Shown: piece after piece, positions 37,257 to 48,275 of the stretch | How positions within the stretch are numbered: the first letter of the stretch is position 1 | Layout: each line of letters begins with the position of its first letter | Source: Ustulina deusta | Taxonomy: Eukaryota; Ascomycota; Sordariomycetes; Xylariales; Xylariaceae | NCBI GenBank assembly: GCA_023159155.1 | Contig: JAJNNX010000002.1 | Coordinates: forward strand, 992,001-1,056,000 | Reading direction: 5' to 3' | Length of the DNA: 64,000 bases | Made by a program: the position numbers and the translations under genes | Notes under the pieces: generated by a model | Seen by the model: only the letters and a program-made list of their open reading frames with translations | Told to the model about the DNA's origin: nothing | The model's database searches: none

Positions 37257-39856
37257 ATGGCCGGCTTGTCTGAAGATAATACAGCGGCGGCGGCGCGGGC
37301 GGATGAGACTGCTGCTCCGACCAACTCCCAGGCTGCACAGCTGGCACAGCCCACACACCTTCGGAGTTGTGTATTGTGTAGACAGCGCAAGGTCAAATGC
37401 GACCGGCGCCAGCCGTGTTCTAACTGCGTCCGAGCCGGGTCCAACTGTGTCCACCCGCCCGGCGCAGGTAGAGCAGCTAAACGGTCACGTCAGGCCGTGG
37501 ACACCAAAGTGCTGGACCGACTTTCCCAGTTGGAAGCAACTATCAGGCGCCTACAACAGCATGCAAGGGAGCGTGAGGGGGACTCTCATACAACCTCGGA
37601 TCCAATATCGGAACATGCGCTGTCAATGAGCCCCGAACCCCGGGGGAGCAAAAGCCCGGTTGACGATGCGGTTCGGGAGGCCGAGGCGGTCCCGGAATTA
37701 GGCCGTCTAGTTGTTAAACAGTCCCAAAGTCGTTATGTCGGTAACGTAATGTGGGCAGACTTGACTGAGGAGGTTAGTCTTTCGGATCTTGCTGCGCTCA
37801 ATTGGCGTTTCGGGCTAATACCATAGAGATCGAGCAATTGCGTACAATGTTTCTTAATTTCAATTCCAAGGACGACGAGCTCGAGGACAGCCCGCCGTTC
37901 TACGATGAAGAAGATATCACTCTAGGATCCTTGGGCACGAATGCGGCCATACTAGGGTACCGGTCTCTTACTCACTCCCTGCGAGACTTCCATCCTCCGA
38001 CCGAGCTATCTATGCGGCTCTTTCAACTATTCAGTGACAATGTTTTACCCGTGGTGCGCATATTTCATACAACCACCTTAATACGCTTATTCTGGGGCGC
38101 CGCTGCCGCAACGGACTCCCTTGACAAAGAAACAGAAGCACTGCTATTTGCCATCTATTACTCGGCCGTTATTAGCATAGACCCGATCCAGTGCGCCAAT
38201 GTCGTGGGAGCGCCACGATCCGCCGTAGTTGAGCGATACAGGTTTGCGGCCGAGCAAGCACTGGCGCGCGCTAACTTACTGAATACGCACAGCACGATAC
38301 TCTTGCAGGCAGCTATACTGTATATCTCGGTGTTGCGGTCTGATGACGGCACACGCACGGTATGGTCACTCATCGGACTTGCATCCCATGTAGCACGCTC
38401 AATGGGCTTACACAGAGATGGGACGGCATTCAATCTTTCACCCTTCGAAACCGAGATGCGTCGACGCATATGGCATCAAGTCTGCTTGCTTGACCATCGA
38501 TCTACTGAATATCACGGTTACGAACCCATCGTTTTTGACGAAACAGCTTTCGATACTCGCTGGCCCCTCAATGTGAACGATTCTGATATTTCTAGCGATA
38601 TGGCCGAGTTGCCCCCTGAAAGCGATGGCGCTACCGATATGACACTTGTCCACGTTCGATGTCATGCACTGCAAATCAACTGGAAAATGAAACGGTGAAT
38701 AACTTCGACCCTTGCCCTGCCTCTTCTTGCATTCGTTTTCAGTCCCCCACTCTATGCGGCCAGCCTATCCTACACTATTTCAGTAAATTTCATTCACATC
38801 CGCACATACACTCCACCTAGATCACGTTAGACTGACCCCGTGCCCAGAGCGAGTCGTTCCTCATTTCAAACCCGTGTCAAGATTATCGATGAGCATGACA
38901 AATGGGTCGAAAAGTATGTGGAACGCTGCGACCCAGCTCAACCGTTACTTTATCTTGCAAGACAGATTTCGTACATCGCCGCAGGACGAGTCCGGGCAAT
39001 TACGTACCATTCTGAGCTGATGACCCGAAAACATAAAGGAAAAACCAACGCTTCTCATACTAGCAATGCTGATAGAAATGCCGAGTCTGGCCACGGTGGC
39101 TCCGAGGTTGAATTGGATAACAAAACCTTGCGGGACTATATTTTTGCCAACGCAATCAATATACTGAAAAGAACACACGACATAATGCAAGACTCACGTC
39201 TTGACCAGTGGACGTGGCACCTGCAAACTTATGTCCAATGGCATACATTAGCTCTCGCTTTGTCAGAGATTTGTATTCGCCCCCCGTCTCCACAATGTGA
39301 TGCCGCTTGGGAGTACGCGACGACAGTCTACGACAAGTGGCTGATCGTCAAGAACCGGGACAGTGCGGAACGGGGAGATGATTTTGTCAAACCCATCGGC
39401 CAGCTTATTGCTCGGGCTCGGTGCGTGCGGGATGCGCAGCAGGCTGAGCAGCAGCAGCAACAGCAACAACAGCAACAACAACAACAACCACATCACCAGA
39501 CACAAACGCAAATACTGAGGCCGGGAATCTGCGAGCGGATGGTGCCGGGGTCGCGAATGTCATATGACACGCCCGAGAGCCAGACATCGCCTAACTTCAA
39601 TGATATGGATGCAATACATATGAATCTTGGATCCTATCAAGCAAACCGAAACCCCACGACTGCGGCAACAACAACTCCATCGGATATTTCACTCAATGAC
39701 CCGCCTATATATGACATTGGCGACTTTGACTCCCTTTTGGAGATGCTGCCCGAGTTACACAACGAATGGTTTGAGTCAATGGTGCCTGGCAACCCGAACC
39801 CTCGTAGCCACTCGCTTGAAACAACGTCGGGAAGGCCTTACTCCGACTCGTCGTAG
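37257..39856 (+). CDS. Zn2Cys6 transcription factor with fungal-specific domain
   Basis: Exons 37257-37772, 37829-38694 and 38848-39856 make 2391 nt, 796 residues. The zinc cluster is complete: Cys38, 41, 48, 54, 57, 64 (CVLCRQRKVKCDRRQPCSNC...), followed by a linker and a short leucine-spaced coiled coil (VLDRLSQLEATIRRLQQH). The middle region is the fungal transcription factor (Fungal_trans) domain with SDNVLPVVRIFH, EALLFAIYYSAV, GLASHVARSMGLHRDG and EMRRRIWHQVCLLD. The C-terminal third has a glutamine run (about 39437-39490, pure CAG/CAA) and ends disordered, a likely activation domain. Such proteins bind CGG half-sites and often control a nearby pathway, but the neighbours here do not suggest one. 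The second intron is 153 nt, longer than usual for this window. Target unknown. Confidence 0.92.
39437..39490 (+). repeat. CAG/CAA trinucleotide repeat (poly-Gln)
   Basis: A run of CAG and CAA codons inside the Zn2Cys6 gene encoding an uninterrupted glutamine stretch. Mixed codons suggest selection on protein or old repeat. Likely length-variable between strains. Confidence 0.9.
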
Positions 39857-41364
39857 TCAATTTTCCTCCTTCATAACTAATTACATAACAAAGCGCTTTC
39901 GCCAATAACTCGATTAAAGCTAGACGAGCGATGATCGAGCGCATCTTATGTAGCTTTGATCTTGGATTAGAACGCAATTGCTCGTGACAATTATCACGAA
40001 AGTTCTAATGACATCGAAGGGTCGGAGTCGACTGCACTGCGGCGGCGTGACGAATGGCTAGTTTAGATATGCATGTCTATATACTTTTGTCAAGGATATA
40101 TATCACAACTACCCGCGAGTGGACAATGTGGGATTCTATCTTGTCAGGGACTAAGGTCACAGGAGGATAGAAGCTACCCCTGTTGATTTGTACTATAGAA
40201 TATGACTAATAAAGGCTTGACTCTGCCCCCAAATGCTAGGAGGGAAACCAGGAATCAATGATATTGAACCTTTACCCATACACTTCTACCTCCTAGTGAC
40301 CTACATGTGACCTACATGTGACCTACCTTCACTCTGGGACCACCACTCCTAGCATGTCTATATATATGGGTGACCCCCCTATATATCTGGAAGGTTCAGG
40401 AATCAATTTACTACTCTATTGAGCCCTAACTACCACCTACCTCCTACCTGACTGTAGATAGGTCTGTCTATTCACTCTAGAACACCTATTTGCTGACATA
40501 CTTAGACAGCCACACAAGGGATCGTCGGACGCATCGCAAGATGATTTCAGCTCATCTTAAGGACTCTCAACATCAACTTCCATATCTATACTAAGGCAAC
40601 AACGAGTCAATTGTTTAGTTTAGAAATATGGCTCGGTATTATCATGTGTGCAATACGACAACATGCCATATCTTCTGTAGTCAGAAACCACATATGATTA
40701 TGTATCCCTTCATCGCCCAGGCAGGTTGCATTAAGAGCCGATAACTTGAGGTTTATCTGTTGATCCCGTGGGATATCCCCAGTCTTACCAATCTAAATGA
40801 AATCGGTTTATTTGTGTCAACCCCGTGCCAGATAAATAGATGAAGACCAGAGGAACCGAAAATAGATTATTTAGGGCAACGACTAGTGATAGCTGGAACT
40901 GGCTGGTTTTTGATACCCTGAAAATAGAAGTAAAATAGACGAAGTAGATGGATGTAGCCTCGTTTGCGGCTTTGAGGAACATCCCCCATGTCTATGACCT
41001 GACGCCTGCTGCGATATCGACGTGCTGATAAAGGTATACGTAGCTTATATTAGCGTTAGTAATATAGGTGTTTTAGTTGAATGTTATTATTCATTTTAAT
41101 CGATATAGCAGCAGAAAAACCTCAGACAGCTTTTTTCATCCGCTTTCCCGAGGCCCGCCCGCTATGTTTGCTCTGAAGCTACAGGACATAACACTGGCTA
41201 TATTATGGCCAAGACGACGTTGCTTAATGGCGGAGCAAGTGTGTAAGGAGCGCGCTATTTTTGTACAATAAAGAGATAGAATTCATTTCATATAGGACAT
41301 ATAGAACATACTATTCTGTAAATTGAAGGGGATGATAATCTTGAAGTTCCAGGCGGAGACGACG
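39857..41364. other. Intergenic with short tandem repeat
   Basis: About 1.5 kb, AT-rich, without a convincing gene. Contains a short tandem repeat of a TGACCTACATG unit at about 40297-40326. Other frames are short. Confidence 0.55.
40297..40326. repeat. 11-bp tandem repeat (TGACCTACATG unit)
   Basis: Nearly three head-to-tail copies of TGACCTACATG. Small tandem array in intergenic DNA; no function suggested. Confidence 0.85.
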
Positions 41365-42305
41365 AGCTTAGTGTGATGCAGTTTCGGCGGCCGTAGGCCG
41401 ATTCAGGGGATCTGGGCTCAACACCCAGCTAGTAACTCAAGAAGATACTGCTTCTGTGGTTGTGGAAACTGGTCAGCGATGGCCGCGAGAGGCTTCCCCA
41501 ACTTCAAGGACGAGTCGTACGAAAAGTTCTTTTTATCCCAACTCGAAAACCCAGTCGACCTGATTGACAAAATGCCCTTCCCAATGCAATGGGAGCTGAC
41601 CAAGTGTATTAGCAATGGTGTCAACCAAAATTTCAAGGCGATCAAAGATATCTAGAAAGAAGATTCAACCAATGTAGAGTTCAAATATTAGACAACCTAA
41701 TGCCCATACGTCGTTTGGTGGTGACCTAAGAGCTCCAAAACATAGTTTTTGAGGCCAACGGCCAACGTCACGTATGACACGTAATCCAAACAGCACATTA
41801 GCGTGGGTCAGATCTAGATGTTTTAGTTAGCTGACATTTGTATCGCTTCGTGGACGATATCGACTGCCCACCGTGGCATATCCCGGCTCCGTGAAGATGA
41901 GCCAACCAGAAGCGATTTGTTTCGTAACATCCCGTTTTGGATCCACCGTAACTCTAGAGTGTCGGATCCGCTTGGTGCCTGACCCTAGTACCGAGAGTAC
42001 AAGACAATGATGAGAACCATTGCGGCCTTGGATGGTAAAGTGGGAGTGAATATTCGAAACATTAGGATGAACTCCAACCACGTTTATCAGGCGATGACAG
42101 ATATCCAATTTGTGCCTAGGGGTATCGACTGCAAGGACCTTGATGGAATAGAGTTAGTGATCTATCAAGTCTATAGCTAGCCAGACCATCGAGAATCCTC
42201 CACAATCAAGTTTATTAAGTACTTCAAACTTTCCTCCAAGCATGTCCCCGATATGTATCGGATGGAGTCCTCCCGATCGATATCTTTCAACAGTTTAAAT
42301 ATCAT
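41365..42305 (-). pseudogene. Decayed SRPK-like serine/threonine protein kinase
   Basis: Reading the minus strand piecewise recovers most kinase subdomains in order: HPIHIGDMLGG then a degraded glycine loop (LDCGGFSMVWLA), the lysine subdomain SIKVLAVDTP, HPNVSNIHSHFTIQGRNG, LVLSVLGSG, a degraded catalytic loop HLDLTHANVLFGL, subdomain IX PNDVWALGCLIFEL and subdomain XI DPLNRPTAAE. This text is typical of fungal SRPK-type kinases. The frame is broken: a TAA lies between the glycine loop and the SIKVL lysine, further stops and at least one shift follow, and the catalytic HRD/HTD is changed. No intact start is found. It cannot make a full kinase, so it is a pseudogene or a chain of relic exons; some gaps could be introns, but the in-frame stops within conserved blocks cannot be. 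Confidence 0.85.
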
Positions 42306-45093
42306 CAAACTCCTTAGACCACTGGTATTGTTGCTTTACCAATTTTCAAGCAATCGATGTTGGGCCATGGGATGCGGTCTTCGTCTAATATCAGAAATAC
42401 AGCGTGCTACGAAGAAAAAAAAAAAAAAAAAAGAGACACTAGGTTTTGGTATATAGGATCGTGCTCTATAAGAACAAATGAGAATTTGGCACAAGGTAGG
42501 TACTTACCTTGGTTAACTAAATAGCTATTAACTGTTTTACATCAGTGATCTATATTATCACAAGCTGCTGAGATTATTATCTGGTAGTATAATATGAAAT
42601 AATTATATGCCTTTTTTTCTTGTGTAGTTATTGATCTATAAAATTTTTTTTGGGGGGATTATACCCACATGCTGCTACAATTGTTAATTCGGCTTTCTTA
42701 TAGATGATATATGTTCGATAAATTTGATTGTGCTTTGTGTTGTAATTATTCTAGTTAATCCAATATGTATTCGCCCAAAAATACTACTAGCCTAACAACG
42801 TTGCGATAGAGATAGCATCATCGATTACTTTGGGAAGAGCAACAGGCGGGTTTTTTGTGGATTACTGGTGTGCTGCATATCGCAGTCTAAGTATCTGCCC
42901 CAAATATGACTAGAAGCAAGGTACTGATCGCCCTCTGCTGCAGGTCTCATCGTTCGTGTATCGCAATCGATGAGCTGTAGGTCTTTGACAACAGAATAAT
43001 TTAGGAAGAAGAACTTGTGATAATTTTGACAGTACCAAATCTAGTCAGGAATCATTGTAGGTTCGTAATATTTAGGGATTAGTCTAGGGATGACCAAATT
43101 AGAAACATTTTAAGTCTTAGAATGCACTGCAAGACTACCTATTTTGTGCTGCTGAGATTAATTTCCTGATAGCTTTGGTACCCTTTCTTTAGAACTCTCT
43201 TCGTCGTCCTATAAACAAGGAAAACAAGTCTAGAAGTTAGAACAAGAGGCCATCCTCTTAGTTCGTCTGCATTCTCTTCACGTAATTTTCCGCCGGGCTG
43301 GCCGTTACCAGTTCTGTATTGATGCAAGATTTCTCCTGCATCAGACACAGCTCGCTTCCGCTTGCATGTCCGCTCATCTACAAGAGCCTTTATGCTATTC
43401 ATCCTTGGGAAACATGGAGGATCCATTACAAATTGATTAGACAATCCGAACACAAGTATGTCAGGACATTTTCGTGGAGGATAGGTCATGTGCATAATAA
43501 AGTCCGGTCTGGGGGCAGCTCAGATACGAGGCATATCACAAGGCCTTTAGCAAAAATCTTCATCCATTCTGCCTGATAGATAAATGCTCTACAGATTTGA
43601 CTAATTGTCCGTTCAGCAATCGTTTGGATTAATGATGTTATAGGAGTAGAGCAATGGAGCGACTGACATTGCACTCACCATTTTTCATCGAGTGTCCACT
43701 CAACAACTCATCCAACGATATAAAGACATATGTGTGGCCATTCCTTGGCTTTTATATACCAACTCCTTCCCTTACATCCTCATCCATGAGTTTATTTATG
43801 CCCATGTGGTAATACCAACTAGATACCTACCAGTTAAGTAGAGATTGCTTTTCGGTAGGGGCTGTGAGTACACTCCCTACTTGTCACTATTAGTAGGATC
43901 TGGCAGCGCTGCCGTGGGCGGTGCTTGCTACTTAAGTAGGTAGGAAACCGCGCTAATGAGACCCTGATAGCCCACAGTTTAAGCGTTAACACCACCTACA
44001 GTACATAATTCTAAGTAGCCAGGGCAGCCAAATTACTAGTAGCATAACAGGTACCTCGGTATACCTAAGATGGAGAGTTAAATGTGGCTTCTTCATCTGT
44101 TAAGCATCAAGATGCATCATCACAGTATATTCTTTGTTCTTGGGGCTGAGCATTGTGAATTCTGGAAGCAACTATTAGAAGTTGTGATTTGGCTCTCATA
44201 AATTCTGAGCTGAAAAGGGGTTTCAGACATGCTATTCATGATATCTTGTTAGTGAGATTTGGACGGTGTAGAAAGATAGGGAGGACGGTGTCCACGTATT
44301 ACCCCTCACAGTGCCAACAAGATCATCACTCCCAACAATGCACAATGTACCACGGCCACAATGCTACCGGTAAGCGCATTCAGCTGGTACATACGGGTAT
44401 CATACGTGAGCAGTGACAAAGAATAAGACACGTGCATCGCAGTGTCTAAGTCCAGCCAGGTACCTACTATTTAGATGTCTGATTGCGTCAACACAGTGCA
44501 AGGTGCCTCCTGCCTTGTACCTATCTCGGTGCCAGCCCCTCCAAGCATTCAGTGCATTGCAGACAGGCGAGTGTCCCAAATCCAAGCAGCCTAGATAGAG
44601 TAAGCATCCCTAGACAACCTCAACCCTCCCATCTCAACTGAAGTAGTCTACTACCTGTACATGGTGCTATTGATGCCCACCATATTCTACTCCCCCTTGT
44701 TCGCACAGCATCTCCAGCTGGCATCTTCGCGGTAGCGAGGTACCTAGGTAGTTCGAGTATATTACGAGCTCTCGTCCATCCGTCCCCACCACAAGCCAAC
44801 CTGCGGACCCGTCTGGCGACGATAGACGCAGAGTGCCTCACATCCACCCGGAGCTGTAGCTCGTCACGCACTTCGTCACCCATCGCTGTCGGAAAAAATA
44901 AACCTCGGTAACAACACGCCTTACCCAACTTGGCGGTGTACACTGGCTTTTGCCTTCCGTTCTCCGTCCCAGCGCGTGCAGACTCGCCGTGAACACACCC
45001 TCCCCCGCCTGCCTCTATGAGTGACGAGCGGCCAAGCGATCCGCTGCCAGTACCTGCCTTACGCACGCCGCCGCCCCGTTGACTGTGGACGCC
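42306..45093. other. Gene-poor, AT-rich interval
   Basis: About 2.8 kb. Very AT-rich at 42400-43140 with an A-rich tract near 42416-42433. Two minus-strand frames (43486-43674 and 43139-43495) lie downstream of a good TATA-like string (minus strand TATATAAAAG at about 43748-43758) and could be pieces of a small spliced gene, but no splice pattern gave a recognisable protein. TACCTAGGTA-type strings occur at about 43930-43943 and 44739-44752. The right end should hold the UBX gene promoter. Confidence 0.5.
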
Positions 45094-46808
45094 ATGGACG
45101 AGAGCGTGGAGGCCTTTATGATGGTGACGGGGGTGGATTCCCCAGACGTTGCACGCGGGTACCTTCAGATATCGGGCGGGGACCCGGCCCAAGCGATCCA
45201 GACCTTTTACGACAATCCGGAGTTGCAGTCGAGCTTCGATGCTGCACCCTCTGCACCCTCTGCACCCTCCGCACCTACTAGCTCTTCGCGTCATCGGGAC
45301 TCCTCATCTCGCGCTCGCAGCAGCGGCCTCGCAGGTCGGGCGGATTCTCGCCACGTGATACACATTGATTCTGACGATGACGATGACGACATCCCCATGG
45401 TCGACGACGACGATGACGACGACAACGAAGACGTCGCTGCCGTAGCGAGAAATGCCCAGGAAGAAGAAGATGCCGCTATGGCGAGGCGACTGCAAGAAGA
45501 ACTCTACGGGTCGGGCTCAGGCGCTGCGGATGACGGTATACGAGCTCCTATAGCACAGACGACAGAAACACTGGCCGGACCCGACCTGCCGTGGGGGGGC
45601 ATGGATGTAGATCGGACGGAGCAGCTGAGAGCCCGTCAAGCTCGGCAACAACAGCAAAGTAGGTCCATTCCGCCAAATTTCGCCTCCATATGCTGATTCT
45701 TATCATAGATCGGACCCCTGGCAATCCTTTTGACCAAGCACCCTCAATATGGGATGACGCATCCGCACCTCCATTACCACCGAATACGCGATCTGGTCAG
45801 GGTGCGTCCCGAGCAGCGCTATTACGCGATCTATTCCGACCACCTCACGACTTGATGAGTGACGCGACATGGGACGAAGCGAGAGACGAAGGCAAAGAAG
45901 AAAAGAAATGGATCATGGTGAATCTTCAGGATCTAGACATCTTTCAATGTCAGGTCCTGAACAGAGATGTTTGGAAAGATGAGAATCTCAAGCCTTTGAT
46001 CAAGGAGCACTTCATTTTCTTGCAATACGATAAACGCGAGCTAAGAGCCCAATCGTATACCCAGCTGTACTTCCCGAACGGAACCCACGAGAATAGTGAC
46101 AACTTTCCCCACCTTTCCATCATCGACCCCAGAACGGGGGAGCAGGTCAAGGTGTGGTCGGGAAATCCTTTTCCCACAGCAGGCGAACTGTACGGGGATC
46201 TAGTTGAGTTTCTTGATCGCTATAGCTTGGCAGCCAACAGCAAGAATCCCGTTCTGCAATCAAAGCCAAAGCGCCAACCAATCGACGTAGGTCGCTTAAC
46301 AGAAGACGAAATGTTTCGCTTAGCTTTGCAGAACAGCCTAGAGAATCATAGCGGTTCGTCCGGGTCGAATGTACAGGATCCAGACATGCTCACAAGATCT
46401 GACGACGACCCCGGAAAGGGAAAGGGCAAGGCAACGAGTGAAGTAGTAGACCTCACGGGTGACTCGACACAACCCCCTCCTGGGGGCTCTGATAATGGAG
46501 CTGAGCGAGCCTTTTCCCAAATTGCGTCCACTAACCCGCACATAGAGCCAGAAAACAACCCAGCAACGACGACAAGAATACAGTTTAGACATTCTACGGG
46601 GCGTATCATTCGTCGCTTCGCAGTGGCAGACCCAGTCCGTCGCATTTACGAGTGGTTGAAGGCAGAGCCGTTTGAAGGCAAGGAGGGTGTTCTGTTCGAG
46701 CTTAAGGCGATGCCTGCAGGTGCGGATTTGATCGAAGAACTTGGCAAGACAATCGAGGAAGCCGGCTTAAAACAGGGCACTGTCATGATCGAGTTCATTG
46801 AGGATTAA
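45094..46808 (+). CDS. UBA-UAS-UBX p97/Cdc48 cofactor (Ubx5/UBXN7-like)
   Basis: Exons 45094-45658 and 45709-46808 give 1665 nt, 554 residues. Domain order: UBA at the N-terminus (ESVEAFMMVTGVDSPDVARGYL...ISGGDPAQAIQTFYDNP), a UIM-like helix (DAAMARRLQEELY), a thioredoxin-like UAS domain (KKWIMVNLQDLDIFQCQVLNRDVW...FLQYDKRE), a second UIM-like stretch (EMFRLALQNSLEN), and a C-terminal UBX domain (TRIQFRHSTGRIIRRFAVADPVRRIYEWL). This is the architecture of yeast Ubx5 and human UBXN7, which link the Cdc48/p97 ATPase to ubiquitylated clients and cullin ligases. A proline/alanine/serine repeat (three PSA units at about 45246-45270) and two acidic runs lie between UBA and UAS. The ATG at 45094 (MDESVE) is the first of the frame; the single short intron is canonical. 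Confidence 0.95.
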
Positions 46809-47583
46809 GTATTGGTTCACGTTGCACGGGGTGGAGGATTGTGTACATGACTATAATAACGCATCCTCTAATGGTGTTTGCAAGGTATTCGCGTCGTTTC
46901 AAGGGAGTAGTACATCATTCCTCATAGATAGATGCTGCGGCGCCAGCTCAATTCCTGTTGCTTAGAGCTTCGGTAGTCTTCATAAAATCGAGGTAGAGAT
47001 ATCCATTGTCTCGTGCAATCGACTTCCTTCTCTCCTATTTCCTTGCTTCATACCGGCTGCTCCTCCAAATACACACCGCTTCATCGTGCTCTCTTTCCAT
47101 CCAACTGCGTCGCCTGACCAGTGTAACAAGCTTGCCATTTAGGCTCGTAATTAAAGAAAGGAATGCTAACATGCTGATGATGCTTCGCACCCTCACCTCT
47201 TCCATTATAGTCACATGGGCCATGCCTACTCACTTATTATCTACGCGCAACCTTAATTTCCACCTGTAATCGTTTAATATGATTAAACGGAGCTTTTTTT
47301 ACGTGATCAAATGATATGGTGCATTAAAGTGGCAAGTCTGATTGACTAGTTACAGTACTAATTAAATCAAGAAGACTTGACCGAATTACCCTGCTGATGG
47401 GACTTGTGCCTACCATAGCGTGCATACAAGACTGGATGCATTTCAACGCAATTTTTCCTCTGGCAAAACTTGGTCATGATTGGAGGGGACACAACATGAA
47501 CACGAGAGGGAAAAGAGAAGAACAAAGAAAGAAAGAAAGAAAAAAAAAAGTGTCGGTATAGGAGGAATTGAACCTCCGAGCAT
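46809..47583. other. Intergenic with tRNA T-arm relic and GAAA microsatellite
   Basis: About 780 nt, AT-rich. At 47517-47550 a GAAA microsatellite runs into an A tract, which on the minus strand is a T10 run. Next to it, 47550-47580 holds a tRNA T-arm-like string described separately. No protein gene seen. Confidence 0.6.
47550..47580 (-). ncRNA. tRNA T-arm and acceptor relic
   Basis: Immediately 3' of tRNA-Ala on the minus strand lies a perfect five-base-pair T-stem with loop, GGAGG-TTCAATT-CCTCC, containing an exact B-box (GGTTCAATTCC), followed by a TATACCGACA acceptor-like end and then a T10 run that would terminate RNA polymerase III. No matching 5' half (D-arm, anticodon) is present, so this is the 3' part of another tRNA, possibly of organellar type, fused to the tRNA-Ala unit. 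Whether it is transcribed with the tRNA is unknown. Confidence 0.5.
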
Positions 47584-47655
47584 TGGACTCGCGGGGAATC
47601 GAACCCCGGACCACTCCCATGCTAAGGGAGTATTATACCACTAAACCACAAGCCC
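47584..47655 (-). tRNA. tRNA-Ala (AGC)
   Basis: The minus strand folds as a standard intronless 72-nt tRNA. Acceptor stem GGGCTTG with CGAGTCC holds the G3:U70 pair that marks alanine tRNAs; D-arm with GGTTTAGTGG; anticodon stem ACTCCC/GGGAGT with loop TTAGCAT (anticodon AGC at 47621-47623); T-arm GGGG-TTCGATT-CCCC; discriminator A. CCA is not encoded, as usual in eukaryotes. Confidence 0.96.
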
Positions 47656-48275
47656 ATGTGGAAGATGGCTAAAATCGCTTAACCGTAGCATATACGGTTG
47701 GTAGAAACGACGTGCCATATTGGGGTTCGTTTGAGCATTTTCCATTGGACAAATATGGGATTAGGGAATAAGAAGATAGGTATGATTTGTGTTGGTAAAG
47801 TAGAGAGTCCTGTCCCTTTCAACCCTCGCATTCTTATATGTTCAATGTAGCGACGGTCGTTATGTGTAGTTCTTTGATTCGGAATCCGTGCGGTGTTATT
47901 GAGCCTCGTTTCCTTCATTATCAAGGAGTAAGTAAATAGCTTTCGGGGGGTGGGGGGGGGTTCTTCTCGCGTACGATATCATAGCCATTACGAGGCTCAA
48001 CTCCAAGAAGGATATCTTGCATTTGGTATTGGTTTTGTCTGGAAGATCGTGGGCTTCGTAGAATTCAACCTCCTCTTTCTCTATATTTGGCCCTGCCAGG
48101 TGTATCATGCATGCTTTGGGCCACCCATTTTAAGTAGAACAAATAACTGTTTAAAAGTCGCATCACACGAATCGCCATCATTTGTTCTATGTGGGCATAT
48201 GAGGGCGTCATACCAAATTCTGGACGGCAACTCGCTCGAAAGAGCGGCAGTTACGTTAGCCCTCCCCTCGGCTCT
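47656..48275. other. Intergenic, no gene seen
   Basis: About 620 nt between tRNA-Ala and the HET gene end. Frames at 47896-48108 (minus) and 47950-48369 (plus) oppose each other and show no family features. A run of G is at about 47945-47959. Confidence 0.5.
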
